This document shows, piece by piece, positions 33,124 to 41,472 of a stretch of DNA of 64,000 bases; position 1 is the first letter of the stretch; the number at the start of each line of letters is the position of its first letter. Source of the stretch: Neptunitalea chrysea (GTDB lineage Bacteria > Bacteroidota > Bacteroidia > Flavobacteriales > Flavobacteriaceae). The DNA lies in NCBI RefSeq assembly GCF_027924145.1, contig NZ_BRVP01000005.1:124001-188000 (forward strand). Reading direction: 5' to 3'. The position numbers and the translations under genes are program-made. The notes under the pieces were generated by a model that was not told the DNA's origin, did no database searches, and saw nothing but the letters and a program-made list of their open reading frames with translations.

Positions 33124-35370
33124 TTATTTGATTGTAATTTTTTGCTCCGAAATTATATTCTTAGAGGAGTTTCCTATTTTTAAAACATAGGTTCCTTTTT
33201 CTACTTCCCATGCTTTAGTTTTTACATTATAGAAGGCTAATTCTTTTACTGGTATGGTAATGCTAACATTTGCTGTACCGTTAGCTTTTACCATTACCTT
33301 ACTAAAGCCTTTCAGTTCTTTATCGGCACGTTCAACTTTAGATTCTGGTTTAGAAACGTATAATTGTACTACTTCTTTACCATCTAGAGTACTATTGTTT
33401 TTTACCGTTGCTGTAACTGTAATTGTTTCCTTTTCGGTATAGGTGTTTTTTGAAGTTGCCAAATTAGAGATAGCAAAATCAGCATAAGATAACCCGTAAC
33501 CAAATGGATATAAAGGAGCTACATTCTTAGTATCAAACCATCTATACCCAACCAGAATACCTTCTGCATACTTAACGGTATCATCACCAGGGAAACTGTT
33601 GGTAGCATGCGCAGGAGAATCTTCAATTCTCTTAGGCATAGTCCAAGGTAACTTACCAGATGGATTTACATTTCCTAATAAAACATCAGCAAGTGCATTA
33701 CCACCTTCAGATCCGTTAAACCAACTCCAAACAATGGCATTTGATGTTTCATTGATTTGATTTAAATCATATGGAGCACCAGCAATCATTACAACAATAG
33801 TGTTTGGATTTACTTCTAAAATTTTTTCTAATAATTTTTCTTGTCCAAATGGTAATTTTAAACTAGCTCTATCTGAAGCTTCTGTCTCATATTCTCTAGA
33901 AGATCCACCAAAAAATACGGTAATATCAGATGATTTTGCAGCTTGTATAGCTTCTTCAACCATCGCTGGGTCAAGTTCGTCTATAGTTACAGGTGCATTT
34001 AAGGTAATATCTCCCAAAACAGCTTTTTCAGTTGCACTGTAATTTTCTTTATACCCTTCAGCATAATTAATGGTGATATTATCTGGTAAACGATTTTTTA
34101 ATCCTTCAAAAGGGGTTACTTCTACTTTGGTTTTAACACCGGCACCAAAACCTTTTAAGGCATTTTTTTGTTTAGCATTGGTACCAATAACTGCAATACT
34201 TTTAACGCCGTCTAATTTTAAAGGCAGTAGCTCATTATTGTTTTTAAGAAGTACTACAGATTCAGAAGCTATTTTATAAGCATCTTGATAATGCTCTTTA
34301 GTAGCTATGCTCCCTTTTTTACGTTCCTGATTCCCCATGCTTTTAACGGTATACATAACTTGCATTACACGTTTTACATGTTTATCTAGTTCTTTTTCAT
34401 TAACCTTTCCTGCTTTTACCGAGTCAATTAATGGCTGTGCAAAATAGAAGTCGTTAAATGGTTTAGGAGTTCCCATTTCTACATCGGTACCATTTTTAAG
34501 TGCCTTTACAGAGCTATGAACTGCAGCCCAGTCAGATATAACAATCCCTTCAAAGCCCCATTCATCTCTAAGAACTTTGTTTAACATATAGTCGTTTTCA
34601 CATAGGTATTCACCTCTGAATTTATTGTAGGCTCCCATAAAACTATATGCATCAGCTTCTTGTACAGCTGCTTTGAACGCCGGTAAGTAAATTTCTCTTA
34701 GAGCTCTTTCATCTATTTGTACATCTACATAATCTCTATGGGTCTCTTGGTTGTTAGCAGCAAAGTGTTTTACACAAGCAGCCACTTCATTCTCTTGTAA
34801 CCCAACGATAAAAGGAACCGCTATTTTTTTGTTTAAAAACGGGTCTTCTGTAAAATATTCATAAGTTCTTCCCCCAAGAGGTGTTCTTATGATGTTAATT
34901 GCAGGAGATAGTAATACATCTTTACCACGTGCTTTACTTTCTTCCCCAACACTGAATCCAAAGGTATAAGCCATTTCAGGATTCCAAGTAGCCGATAATC
35001 CAGCACCGGCAGGGTAGTAGGTAGCAAAGTCATCATCAGACCCTAGTGGAGCCCAAGAATTTCTTGAAATTTCTTCACGGACACCCAATGGTCCGTCAGC
35101 CATCTTTAATTCTGGAATTCCTAAATGCGCTACAGCTTCTGTTGCAAACATACTTGTACCATGTAGCATACCCGATTTTTCTTCAAGCGTCATTTCTGCT
35201 ATAAGACTATCAATGGTAGCATCATATTCATGGGTTATAGGGATTCCTTTATAGGTTTCTTCTGCAACTTCTTCTTTGGTCGTATTTACCTCAGATGATG
35301 TTTTAGGATCACAAGCATTTAAGAGTAATAACCCTGTGATTGCAGATATATATATCCAGTTATTTTTCAT
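33124..35370 (-). CDS. Beta-glucosidase-like enzyme, glycoside hydrolase family 3 (lipoprotein)
   Basis: A 748-residue lipoprotein (Cys 20 in LLLLNACDPK) with the standard three-domain order. The GH3 N-terminal barrel has ACVKHFAANNQETHRDYVDVQIDERALREIYLPAFKAAV, and the nucleophile Asp is in GFEGIVISDWAAVHS (about 275). The C-terminal alpha/beta domain has VLLKNNNELLPLKLDGVKSIAVIG and the acid/base loop GGSSREYETEASDRASLKLP. A fibronectin III-like domain closes the protein (about 660-748). It likely releases glucose from the non-reducing end of xyloglucan or cello-oligosaccharides in the periplasm. The GH5 gene follows after 6 bases. Confidence 0.93.
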   Translation of the reverse strand: MKNNWIYISAITGLLLLNACDPKTSSEVNTTKEEVAEETYKGIPITHEYDATIDSLIAEMTLEEKSGMLHGTSMFATEAVAHLGIPELKMADGPLGVREEISRNSWAPLGSDDDFATYYPAGAGLSATWNPEMAYTFGFSVGEESKARGKDVLLSPAINIIRTPLGGRTYEYFTEDPFLNKKIAVPFIVGLQENEVAACVKHFAANNQETHRDYVDVQIDERALREIYLPAFKAAVQEADAYSFMGAYNKFRGEYLCENDYMLNKVLRDEWGFEGIVISDWAAVHSSVKALKNGTDVEMGTPKPFNDFYFAQPLIDSVKAGKVNEKELDKHVKRVMQVMYTVKSMGNQERKKGSIATKEHYQDAYKIASESVVLLKNNNELLPLKLDGVKSIAVIGTNAKQKNALKGFGAGVKTKVEVTPFEGLKNRLPDNITINYAEGYKENYSATEKAVLGDITLNAPVTIDELDPAMVEEAIQAAKSSDITVFFGGSSREYETEASDRASLKLPFGQEKLLEKILEVNPNTIVVMIAGAPYDLNQINETSNAIVWSWFNGSEGGNALADVLLGNVNPSGKLPWTMPKRIEDSPAHATNSFPGDDTVKYAEGILVGYRWFDTKNVAPLYPFGYGLSYADFAISNLATSKNTYTEKETITVTATVKNNSTLDGKEVVQLYVSKPESKVERADKELKGFSKVMVKANGTANVSITIPVKELAFYNVKTKAWEVEKGTYVLKIGNSSKNIISEQKITIK

Positions 35371-35395
35371 ACTTCAATTATCTATTTCGTTAGCC

Positions 35396-37396
35396 TTATA
35401 GTTTTTTAAATCGTATTGCTGCGCCACCACCAGCACCAAGTCTTACATTTAGTTTATCTGAAGCTGTAACTTCCTTATTTGTAATGGTTACATTTGATGG
35501 ATCGCTGTTAATATCGGTGGTTTCACCATCTGTATACATTTGTGCTTCATAAGAACCCTCTCCTAAGAAAGAAAGGTCTACTTCTATATTTCTTTCTTTT
35601 TCATTAGTAATACTACCTAGGTACCAGTCATCAGATTTTAAATCTTTACGAACAGTTGTAATGTATTCTCCAATTTCAGCATCTAATACTTTGGTATTTT
35701 CCCAATCTGTAGGAACATCGACTAAAAATTGGAATGCCGGATTACCAATATAATTTTCAGGTAAATCTGCCAACATTTGAATAGGAGAGTACAACACAAC
35801 ATATAATGCTAATTGTTTAGAAGCAGTAGTGTTAATTCTTCGGTTGTTATACCCTTTAGTCTCCATAATGTCTAAAACCCCAGGAGTAAAGTCCATAGGA
35901 CCTGCCAGCATTCTGGTAAATGGTAATAATGCGGTATGACTAGGAGGATTTCCTTCACTCCATGCATTGTACTCTTGTCCACGTGCTCCTTCACGAGCCA
36001 TCATATTAGGATAGGTTCTACGTTCTCCAGTATCTTTAATTGGTTCATGGAAGTTAACTGTTAACTGATATTGTGCAGCTTTTTCTAAAACCCAACGATA
36101 GTACTCAACACCAAATTGACTTCCGTGCCATTCTATCATATTTAATTTATCGCCAACCTGACCAATTTTTACATCATGAATACCTAAATCTTTGTACAGT
36201 TGCATTCCGGCATCAATTTGTTTTTTATAATTGATAATGTTTGATCCAGTTTCGTGATACCCAATAATTTTAACTCCTTTTTTGTTGGCATAATCTACCA
36301 CTGTGTTGTAGTCAAAATCATCTGTTGGTTCAGTAAAGCTAAACTCGTGCATTTTATTTTCATACCAAGCTGGTGTCCAGCCTTTGTTCCAACCTTCTAT
36401 TAGCATATGATGAATTCCAAGTTCATTGGTTTCATCAATATATTCAAGGCAATTTTTAGTACTGGCTCCATGATTAGGACCTTCCCAAAAGCTGTATTTG
36501 CTAATGTGCATACCCCACCACATTCCGGTATACTTGTAAGATTCTATATAACTTAAGTCGTCTAACTTGTTTGGCTCATTTAAGTTTAAGACTAAATAAG
36601 ACTCTATTAAATCTCCTGGCTTTTCACCAATTTGTAAGGTTCTCCATGGAGTTTGAAAACTTTTGGTAGTACGAACCTTTACACCATCATGCCAAGGCAT
36701 TAAATCTAAATCAAGGTGAGTACCTTCTTTTTTTGCTACTGTATAACTAGCAAAGTTTTTTAAATCAGCTTCGTGAAAACTTAGGTATAGTCCATTATCA
36801 CTCTTAATAGTGTAAGGTGTATGTACGGTATCTATTTCACTTACTTTTGTTTTGGTAAATAAATGCTCATATCTGTTCGACTTGTAAGCAGGAATCCACC
36901 AAGAATTACCGTCATCCTTAAGGTTAAACTCTGTAAGCTCGTTCATAATAAAGATACTGTCTTTAATTTCTTGTTCAGGGAAAATATATCTAAAGGCAAT
37001 ACCATCATCAAAAGCTCTAAATTCAATATCTAATTTTCTTTTTGTTTCAGCTTTTTCTTGTAGGTGTATTGTTAATTGATTATAATGATTTCTTATGGTA
37101 TGTTTTTCTCCCCAAACTTGATCCCAAGTATTATCTACTTCGTTTGTTTCAGCTGTAACGATCTCAAAATTTGAAGCTAATGAATCATTATCTTTAAATA
37201 CAAAACCCATTTTGGAAGGAGTAAGAACTTCCTTTTCTCCGTGTTTAACTGCGTATGAAGGCATTCCGTCTAAAAGTTTAAACTCAATTGTGTTTTTACT
37301 TTCCGGTGAACTTACGGAATAATCAGTTTTTTTTGTTTCGGTACAGGCCAATAAGGAAAGAAGTACCGATGAACATAATAGGGCTTTTTTTATCAT
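35396..37396 (-). CDS. GH97 glycoside hydrolase (lipoprotein)
   Basis: A 666-residue lipoprotein (Cys 18 in LLSLLACTETK). An N-terminal beta-sandwich (about 25-290) precedes a TIM barrel with HHMLIEGWNKGWTPAWYEN, KGVKIIGYHETGSN, VKIGQVGD and LTVNFHEPIKDTGERRTYPNMMAREGARGQEYNAWSEGNPPSHTALLPFTRMLAGPMDFTPGV. The Glu in the VNFHEP motif is what the inverting, SusB-like alpha-glucosidase branch carries; the retaining alpha-galactosidase branch differs there. A C-terminal beta domain with GGAAIRF ends the protein. The role in a xyloglucan locus is unclear. Confidence 0.9.
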   Translation of the reverse strand: MIKKALLCSSVLLSLLACTETKKTDYSVSSPESKNTIEFKLLDGMPSYAVKHGEKEVLTPSKMGFVFKDNDSLASNFEIVTAETNEVDNTWDQVWGEKHTIRNHYNQLTIHLQEKAETKRKLDIEFRAFDDGIAFRYIFPEQEIKDSIFIMNELTEFNLKDDGNSWWIPAYKSNRYEHLFTKTKVSEIDTVHTPYTIKSDNGLYLSFHEADLKNFASYTVAKKEGTHLDLDLMPWHDGVKVRTTKSFQTPWRTLQIGEKPGDLIESYLVLNLNEPNKLDDLSYIESYKYTGMWWGMHISKYSFWEGPNHGASTKNCLEYIDETNELGIHHMLIEGWNKGWTPAWYENKMHEFSFTEPTDDFDYNTVVDYANKKGVKIIGYHETGSNIINYKKQIDAGMQLYKDLGIHDVKIGQVGDKLNMIEWHGSQFGVEYYRWVLEKAAQYQLTVNFHEPIKDTGERRTYPNMMAREGARGQEYNAWSEGNPPSHTALLPFTRMLAGPMDFTPGVLDIMETKGYNNRRINTTASKQLALYVVLYSPIQMLADLPENYIGNPAFQFLVDVPTDWENTKVLDAEIGEYITTVRKDLKSDDWYLGSITNEKERNIEVDLSFLGEGSYEAQMYTDGETTDINSDPSNVTITNKEVTASDKLNVRLGAGGGAAIRFKKL

Positions 37397-37425
37397 TTTG
37401 TTTGTTGTTTTGAATTATGTATTAA

Positions 37426-37450
37426 GCCGGGATAATTTTGTTATCCTGGC
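37426..37450 (-). other. Imperfect hairpin between GH31 and GH97 genes
   Basis: Arms 37426-37435 and 37441-37450 pair at 9 of 10 positions around a 5-nt loop, in the 61-base gap after the GH31 stop. There is no T-tract downstream on the minus strand. It is more likely a 3'-end stabilising or processing hairpin inside the operon than a terminator. Confidence 0.4.
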
Positions 37451-37457
37451 CAAATTA

Positions 37458-39857
37458 TTATTTGCTGGTCCAATCTGTTTTAAATGTTGTTTTACCTTTT
37501 AAAGGATTTGATTCTACCTCAAATGTATTTCCTTTTTTTGTAGCCGTCACATGAGAACTGTTAGCTTCATTAGGAAGATATACAATACCAGAGGCTGTGG
37601 TTGTTTCACTATCGGCATATACCTTAAGGGTTAGTTTGCTCCAATCCATATCTTTAGTAGTCTGTGCCAGTTTAATATGAGGTAGAATAGTTCCGTTTTT
37701 AACAAGTACAACAATCGGAATATCACCTGCTTTAATTGTATGCCAACCCGCTTTATACACCTTATTGGTTTGGTAATCAATCCAAGTACCTTCTGGTAAA
37801 TAAACAGCTCTTTCTGTTTCGTCTTCAAATAGAGGGGCTACTAACATGCTAGATCCAAATAGATATTCATTATCAACTAACCACGACCCCGTATCGTTGG
37901 GGAACTCTACAAATAAAGCACGCATCATAGGTAATCCTTTTTCTGAACTCTCTTTGGCTTGTGCATAGATATATGGCATTAATTGATAACGCATGTTATC
38001 TGCCTTTCTAAAGTCGTTTAAGAATTCTTTGCTATATTCCCAAGGTTCTGTTGGTGGTTCACCATGACTACGAACATGTGAAGTAAGCATTCCGAAAGGT
38101 GTCCATCTACGATAAAGGTTTTCAGGGGATTTGGTTACAAATCCGCCCACGTCATGACTCCAGAAAGTAAATCCGCTTAATCCTAAAGACAAACCACCTC
38201 TTAAAGTAGCCGCCATAGCCGTATTGGTAGTAGCCGCATCACCACCCCAATGTAATGGATAACGTTGACTACCAGCCCAAGTACTTCTTGCCCAAATTAA
38301 GGTATATCCAGTTTCTTTTTTGGTAATGTCTGCAACAGCTTTATTGTAACGTAGAGGGAATAAATTGTGCTCATAGAACCCAGTACGACCGTTGTGATAA
38401 ATACCGTTTAAAGGAGCTGCTTCTCCAAAATCTACTTTAAAAACACTAACACCTTGATCTAACAAATGCTTTAATTTACCTTGATACCAGTTAACCGTTT
38501 CAGGATTTGTAAAATCTAAAACAGCATCCTCATAAGGTAAATTTCCTTTACGGTCTCTTACAGCATAGTCATTTTCTACAATTTCATTGAATAGTGTATT
38601 TTTTGGTGTAAAGTAAGGTAACTGCCATAAACAAACATGAAATCCATCGTCTTTCATATCTGAAAGCATATCAACAGGGTCATTAAAACGTTCTGATGCA
38701 AATTTATAGTTATTTCTCCAGTCAACATCAAACCAACCTGTATCAAAATGTATTACATCACTAGGGATTTTATACTTTCTAAGGTTTTTAGCGACATCAC
38801 GACCTTCTTGCTCAGAAAAATAGGTGATTCTACTCATCCAGAAACCAAAAGACCATAAAGGAGGCATTTCAGCTTTTCCTGTCACACCCGTATATTCATC
38901 TAATATATCTTTAGGTTCTCCTATAAAGAGGAATAAATCGGCTACATCATCTCCAATCATCATCTTATTAGCACCGCTAAAGTATTTACCAAAATCAACT
39001 GTAATAGGAGAGGAGGTATGCATGAAAACGCCATATCCACGATTACTCATGTAAAATGGAATTGGTTTGTACATGGTCTCGTTCTGAACTCCATTGGCAT
39101 CATCTGTATAAAGTATAACCTTTTGACCTCTTTTATTAAACTCTGTAAACGACTCTCCGCATCCAAATATTTTTTCATCTGGTTGCAGGGTGAATACCGC
39201 TGCATAACTTCTGGAATAGTCATTATTTCTTCTCACATATGAGAAAGGAAGTACCGGAGTGTAGGTATTTTGTACATCACTATAATGCAGTGTACTGGTA
39301 AGTAGTTTCCTGTTTTCATCATATATTTTAACATGCCATGGCTTAGCTACAATTTCTACTTTTCCATGTACACTTGTGTACGCGTATCCATTTGCAGTTT
39401 TAGTGCCCTTCCACAATTCAGGGTGGTTTTCTACTGTACCGTTCACAAGCATTAAAGAGCTTTCCTGATTATGGTATTGTGGTCCAGATGCCATTTTAAT
39501 TCGAATACTTCTAGTAGATATAAACTGAATTTCGAAAGGTAATTTAGGAGCAGCTTCATATTCCGTAGCTGGAAATTCATTGGCTTTAATAGAGTCTGGC
39601 TTTACAAGCATGTTATTAAAAGCCTGCCTTGTTTGGTATGCGTATCTTTTATAAGTAACAGTACCTTTTCCTGTTGCTAAGTCAAAATCAGACAATTCAT
39701 CCGCAAAGTAAAAGGTATTCTCATAGTTTTCAAAGTCTTTGCTAATATCAACAGGGGCATTCAGAAGATCATCATTCTGTTTTTGCGCCTGTGCATTCCA
39801 AATGCCCAAAACACCTGTTAGGGCAATGGTTATTTGAAATAGGAAACTTCTTTTCAT
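37458..39857 (-). CDS. Alpha-xylosidase, glycoside hydrolase family 31
   Basis: A 799-residue exported enzyme with a signal peptide (MKRSFLFQITIALTGVLGIWNAQAQ). The N-terminal beta-sandwich and the barrel (about 325-650) follow GH31 order: PPLWSFGFWMSRITYFSEQE, VIHFDTGWFDVDWRNNYKF, the nucleophile Asp in GVSVFKVDFGEAAP (about 474), WARSTWAGSQRYPLHWGGDAATT with the acid/base Asp (about 538), and GLSGFTFWSHDVGGF. KVDFGE and HWGGD are the forms seen in YicI-type alpha-xylosidases. It removes the alpha-1,6-xylose that caps xyloglucan oligosaccharides, and the xylose is then handled by the symporter, isomerase and kinase at the other end of the operon. Confidence 0.93.
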   Translation of the reverse strand: MKRSFLFQITIALTGVLGIWNAQAQKQNDDLLNAPVDISKDFENYENTFYFADELSDFDLATGKGTVTYKRYAYQTRQAFNNMLVKPDSIKANEFPATEYEAAPKLPFEIQFISTRSIRIKMASGPQYHNQESSLMLVNGTVENHPELWKGTKTANGYAYTSVHGKVEIVAKPWHVKIYDENRKLLTSTLHYSDVQNTYTPVLPFSYVRRNNDYSRSYAAVFTLQPDEKIFGCGESFTEFNKRGQKVILYTDDANGVQNETMYKPIPFYMSNRGYGVFMHTSSPITVDFGKYFSGANKMMIGDDVADLFLFIGEPKDILDEYTGVTGKAEMPPLWSFGFWMSRITYFSEQEGRDVAKNLRKYKIPSDVIHFDTGWFDVDWRNNYKFASERFNDPVDMLSDMKDDGFHVCLWQLPYFTPKNTLFNEIVENDYAVRDRKGNLPYEDAVLDFTNPETVNWYQGKLKHLLDQGVSVFKVDFGEAAPLNGIYHNGRTGFYEHNLFPLRYNKAVADITKKETGYTLIWARSTWAGSQRYPLHWGGDAATTNTAMAATLRGGLSLGLSGFTFWSHDVGGFVTKSPENLYRRWTPFGMLTSHVRSHGEPPTEPWEYSKEFLNDFRKADNMRYQLMPYIYAQAKESSEKGLPMMRALFVEFPNDTGSWLVDNEYLFGSSMLVAPLFEDETERAVYLPEGTWIDYQTNKVYKAGWHTIKAGDIPIVVLVKNGTILPHIKLAQTTKDMDWSKLTLKVYADSETTTASGIVYLPNEANSSHVTATKKGNTFEVESNPLKGKTTFKTDWTSK

Positions 39858-39889
39858 CTGTCTATGTTTTTGTTTGTTGTACTTGTCTT

Positions 39890-41467
39890 TTAAAGATGTG
39901 TAAGCTTTAATAAATACACGTCATTTTCTCGTATTGCTATCTTTGACTTATACGTTAAATCATCTGAAATTTCTACTACCTGAGTGTTTATAGGTAATCC
40001 GTTACTATTCTCTTTTAAAAGGGTAACCTGTTGTTTTGTAAGTTGATTAGGACTTCCCATTGCCATGTAAAGTGTATATGGGTCGTTTACTTTATAACCA
40101 ACTTTGTAAGTTTCTAAGGTGTATGTTCCCTTTGGCAAATTGGAAATTTCAACAGATATAAATCCTTTTGATTGTGCAGGTAAATCTTGTGTGTAATAAG
40201 TTTGGTTTAATTCGGTATCTCCGGGATGTGTATTAGTGAAATCCCATACTAATAGTTGTACGTCACCGTCTGAATTTTTGCATGCTATCGATTCAACATC
40301 TTTGTTTTCTAGTTCTATAGCTCCCAAATTATTTAGAAATTCATAAGCATAATAGGCTGATTTTTTAATTCCTTGTGTATTAAGCAATCCAAATCCACCA
40401 TGAAATGGAGTAAACCTTGGACCAGCCTCTTCAAATATATCTGTAAATACCCAATATGACATAGAATTAACACTAGTGTCTACTTGTTTAATTTTTTGTA
40501 ATATAAAAGCAGCCTCGTGGTAACTATCATGAATAGGGTCGCTAGGTGTGTACGAGGAACTCCACTCGGTATAGTGTAATTCAAGATTTGGAAAAGCTGA
40601 TTCTCTAATTTGTTTGCGCGAGTTTAAAACATCTCCGCTAACACTCCATTCATTCTTATCTAAAATAGTTCCTGAGGTTCCAAATTCATCTAGATATCCA
40701 TGTTTCACACCATATGAATGAGTAGAAATAAAGTCGATAGGTACTTCGTTTTTATCACAATAGTCAATCATTTCTTCTACCCATGCAGCTCCAGCGGTTG
40801 CAGGACCACCAACCTTATATTCATGATTAACATTTTTAATCCCTTCAACAGTATATTTGTAGAGTTTAAAATACTCTTCTTGTGTACCGTACCAAAACAC
40901 ATCCTTTAGATTCGGTTCATTCCATACTTCAAAATACCATGTTTTTACTTCTTGTACTCCATATCGTTCTGTAAAATGAGTGGTAAGATTTTGTATAAAA
41001 TCCTTCCATTTATTGTAATCTTTAGGCGGAGTAATATTTCCTCGCCACCAGAAAATAGTTTTATCTCCGCTAGCTAAACTTTCGGGCATAAATCCTAGTT
41101 CAACAAAAGGTTTTATACCTATGCTTAATAAATAATCATAAAGTACATCAATGTACTGGTAATTATACATAGGGTTTCCTTCTTCATCTTCCTTGTATAC
41201 TCCCATATCATCAGATAGTAAGCCATGCATCCTGATATACTTAAAATCACAATCATTTTTCACCATTGCCAGCTGTTCCTGCCAGTCGGCTCGTAAACCT
41301 TCGTTGGCTCTTCCGGCACCAATACAGGCTTTAAACATGGTATTTAATGTGCCTTCTTCATGGGTATAGTCAATGTTTATTTTTCTTACTTCATTAGAAG
41401 ACTGAGCAACCATTTGAAAAGAAATACAGAAGGTAAACAGTGATACTAAATAATAGTTAAATTTCAT
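39890..41467 (-). CDS. GH39 glycoside hydrolase (beta-xylosidase-like)
   Basis: A 525-residue secreted enzyme with signal peptide MKFNYYLVSLFTFCISFQMVAQ. The barrel shows the GH39 order FKYIRMHGLLSDDMGVY, IGIKPFVELGFMPESLASG, the acid/base Glu in TWYFEVWNEPNLKDVFW (about 182), DFISTHSYG and the nucleophile Glu in LELHYTEWSSSYT (about 301). A C-terminal beta-sandwich (about 410-525) follows. Family members act mainly as beta-xylosidases, though others cleave arabinosides or iduronides, so the exact bond is not settled. It begins 5 bases after the GH2 stop, so the two are probably translationally linked. Confidence 0.88.
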   Translation of the reverse strand: MKFNYYLVSLFTFCISFQMVAQSSNEVRKINIDYTHEEGTLNTMFKACIGAGRANEGLRADWQEQLAMVKNDCDFKYIRMHGLLSDDMGVYKEDEEGNPMYNYQYIDVLYDYLLSIGIKPFVELGFMPESLASGDKTIFWWRGNITPPKDYNKWKDFIQNLTTHFTERYGVQEVKTWYFEVWNEPNLKDVFWYGTQEEYFKLYKYTVEGIKNVNHEYKVGGPATAGAAWVEEMIDYCDKNEVPIDFISTHSYGVKHGYLDEFGTSGTILDKNEWSVSGDVLNSRKQIRESAFPNLELHYTEWSSSYTPSDPIHDSYHEAAFILQKIKQVDTSVNSMSYWVFTDIFEEAGPRFTPFHGGFGLLNTQGIKKSAYYAYEFLNNLGAIELENKDVESIACKNSDGDVQLLVWDFTNTHPGDTELNQTYYTQDLPAQSKGFISVEISNLPKGTYTLETYKVGYKVNDPYTLYMAMGSPNQLTKQQVTLLKENSNGLPINTQVVEISDDLTYKSKIAIRENDVYLLKLTHL

Positions 41468-41472
41468 TATAC

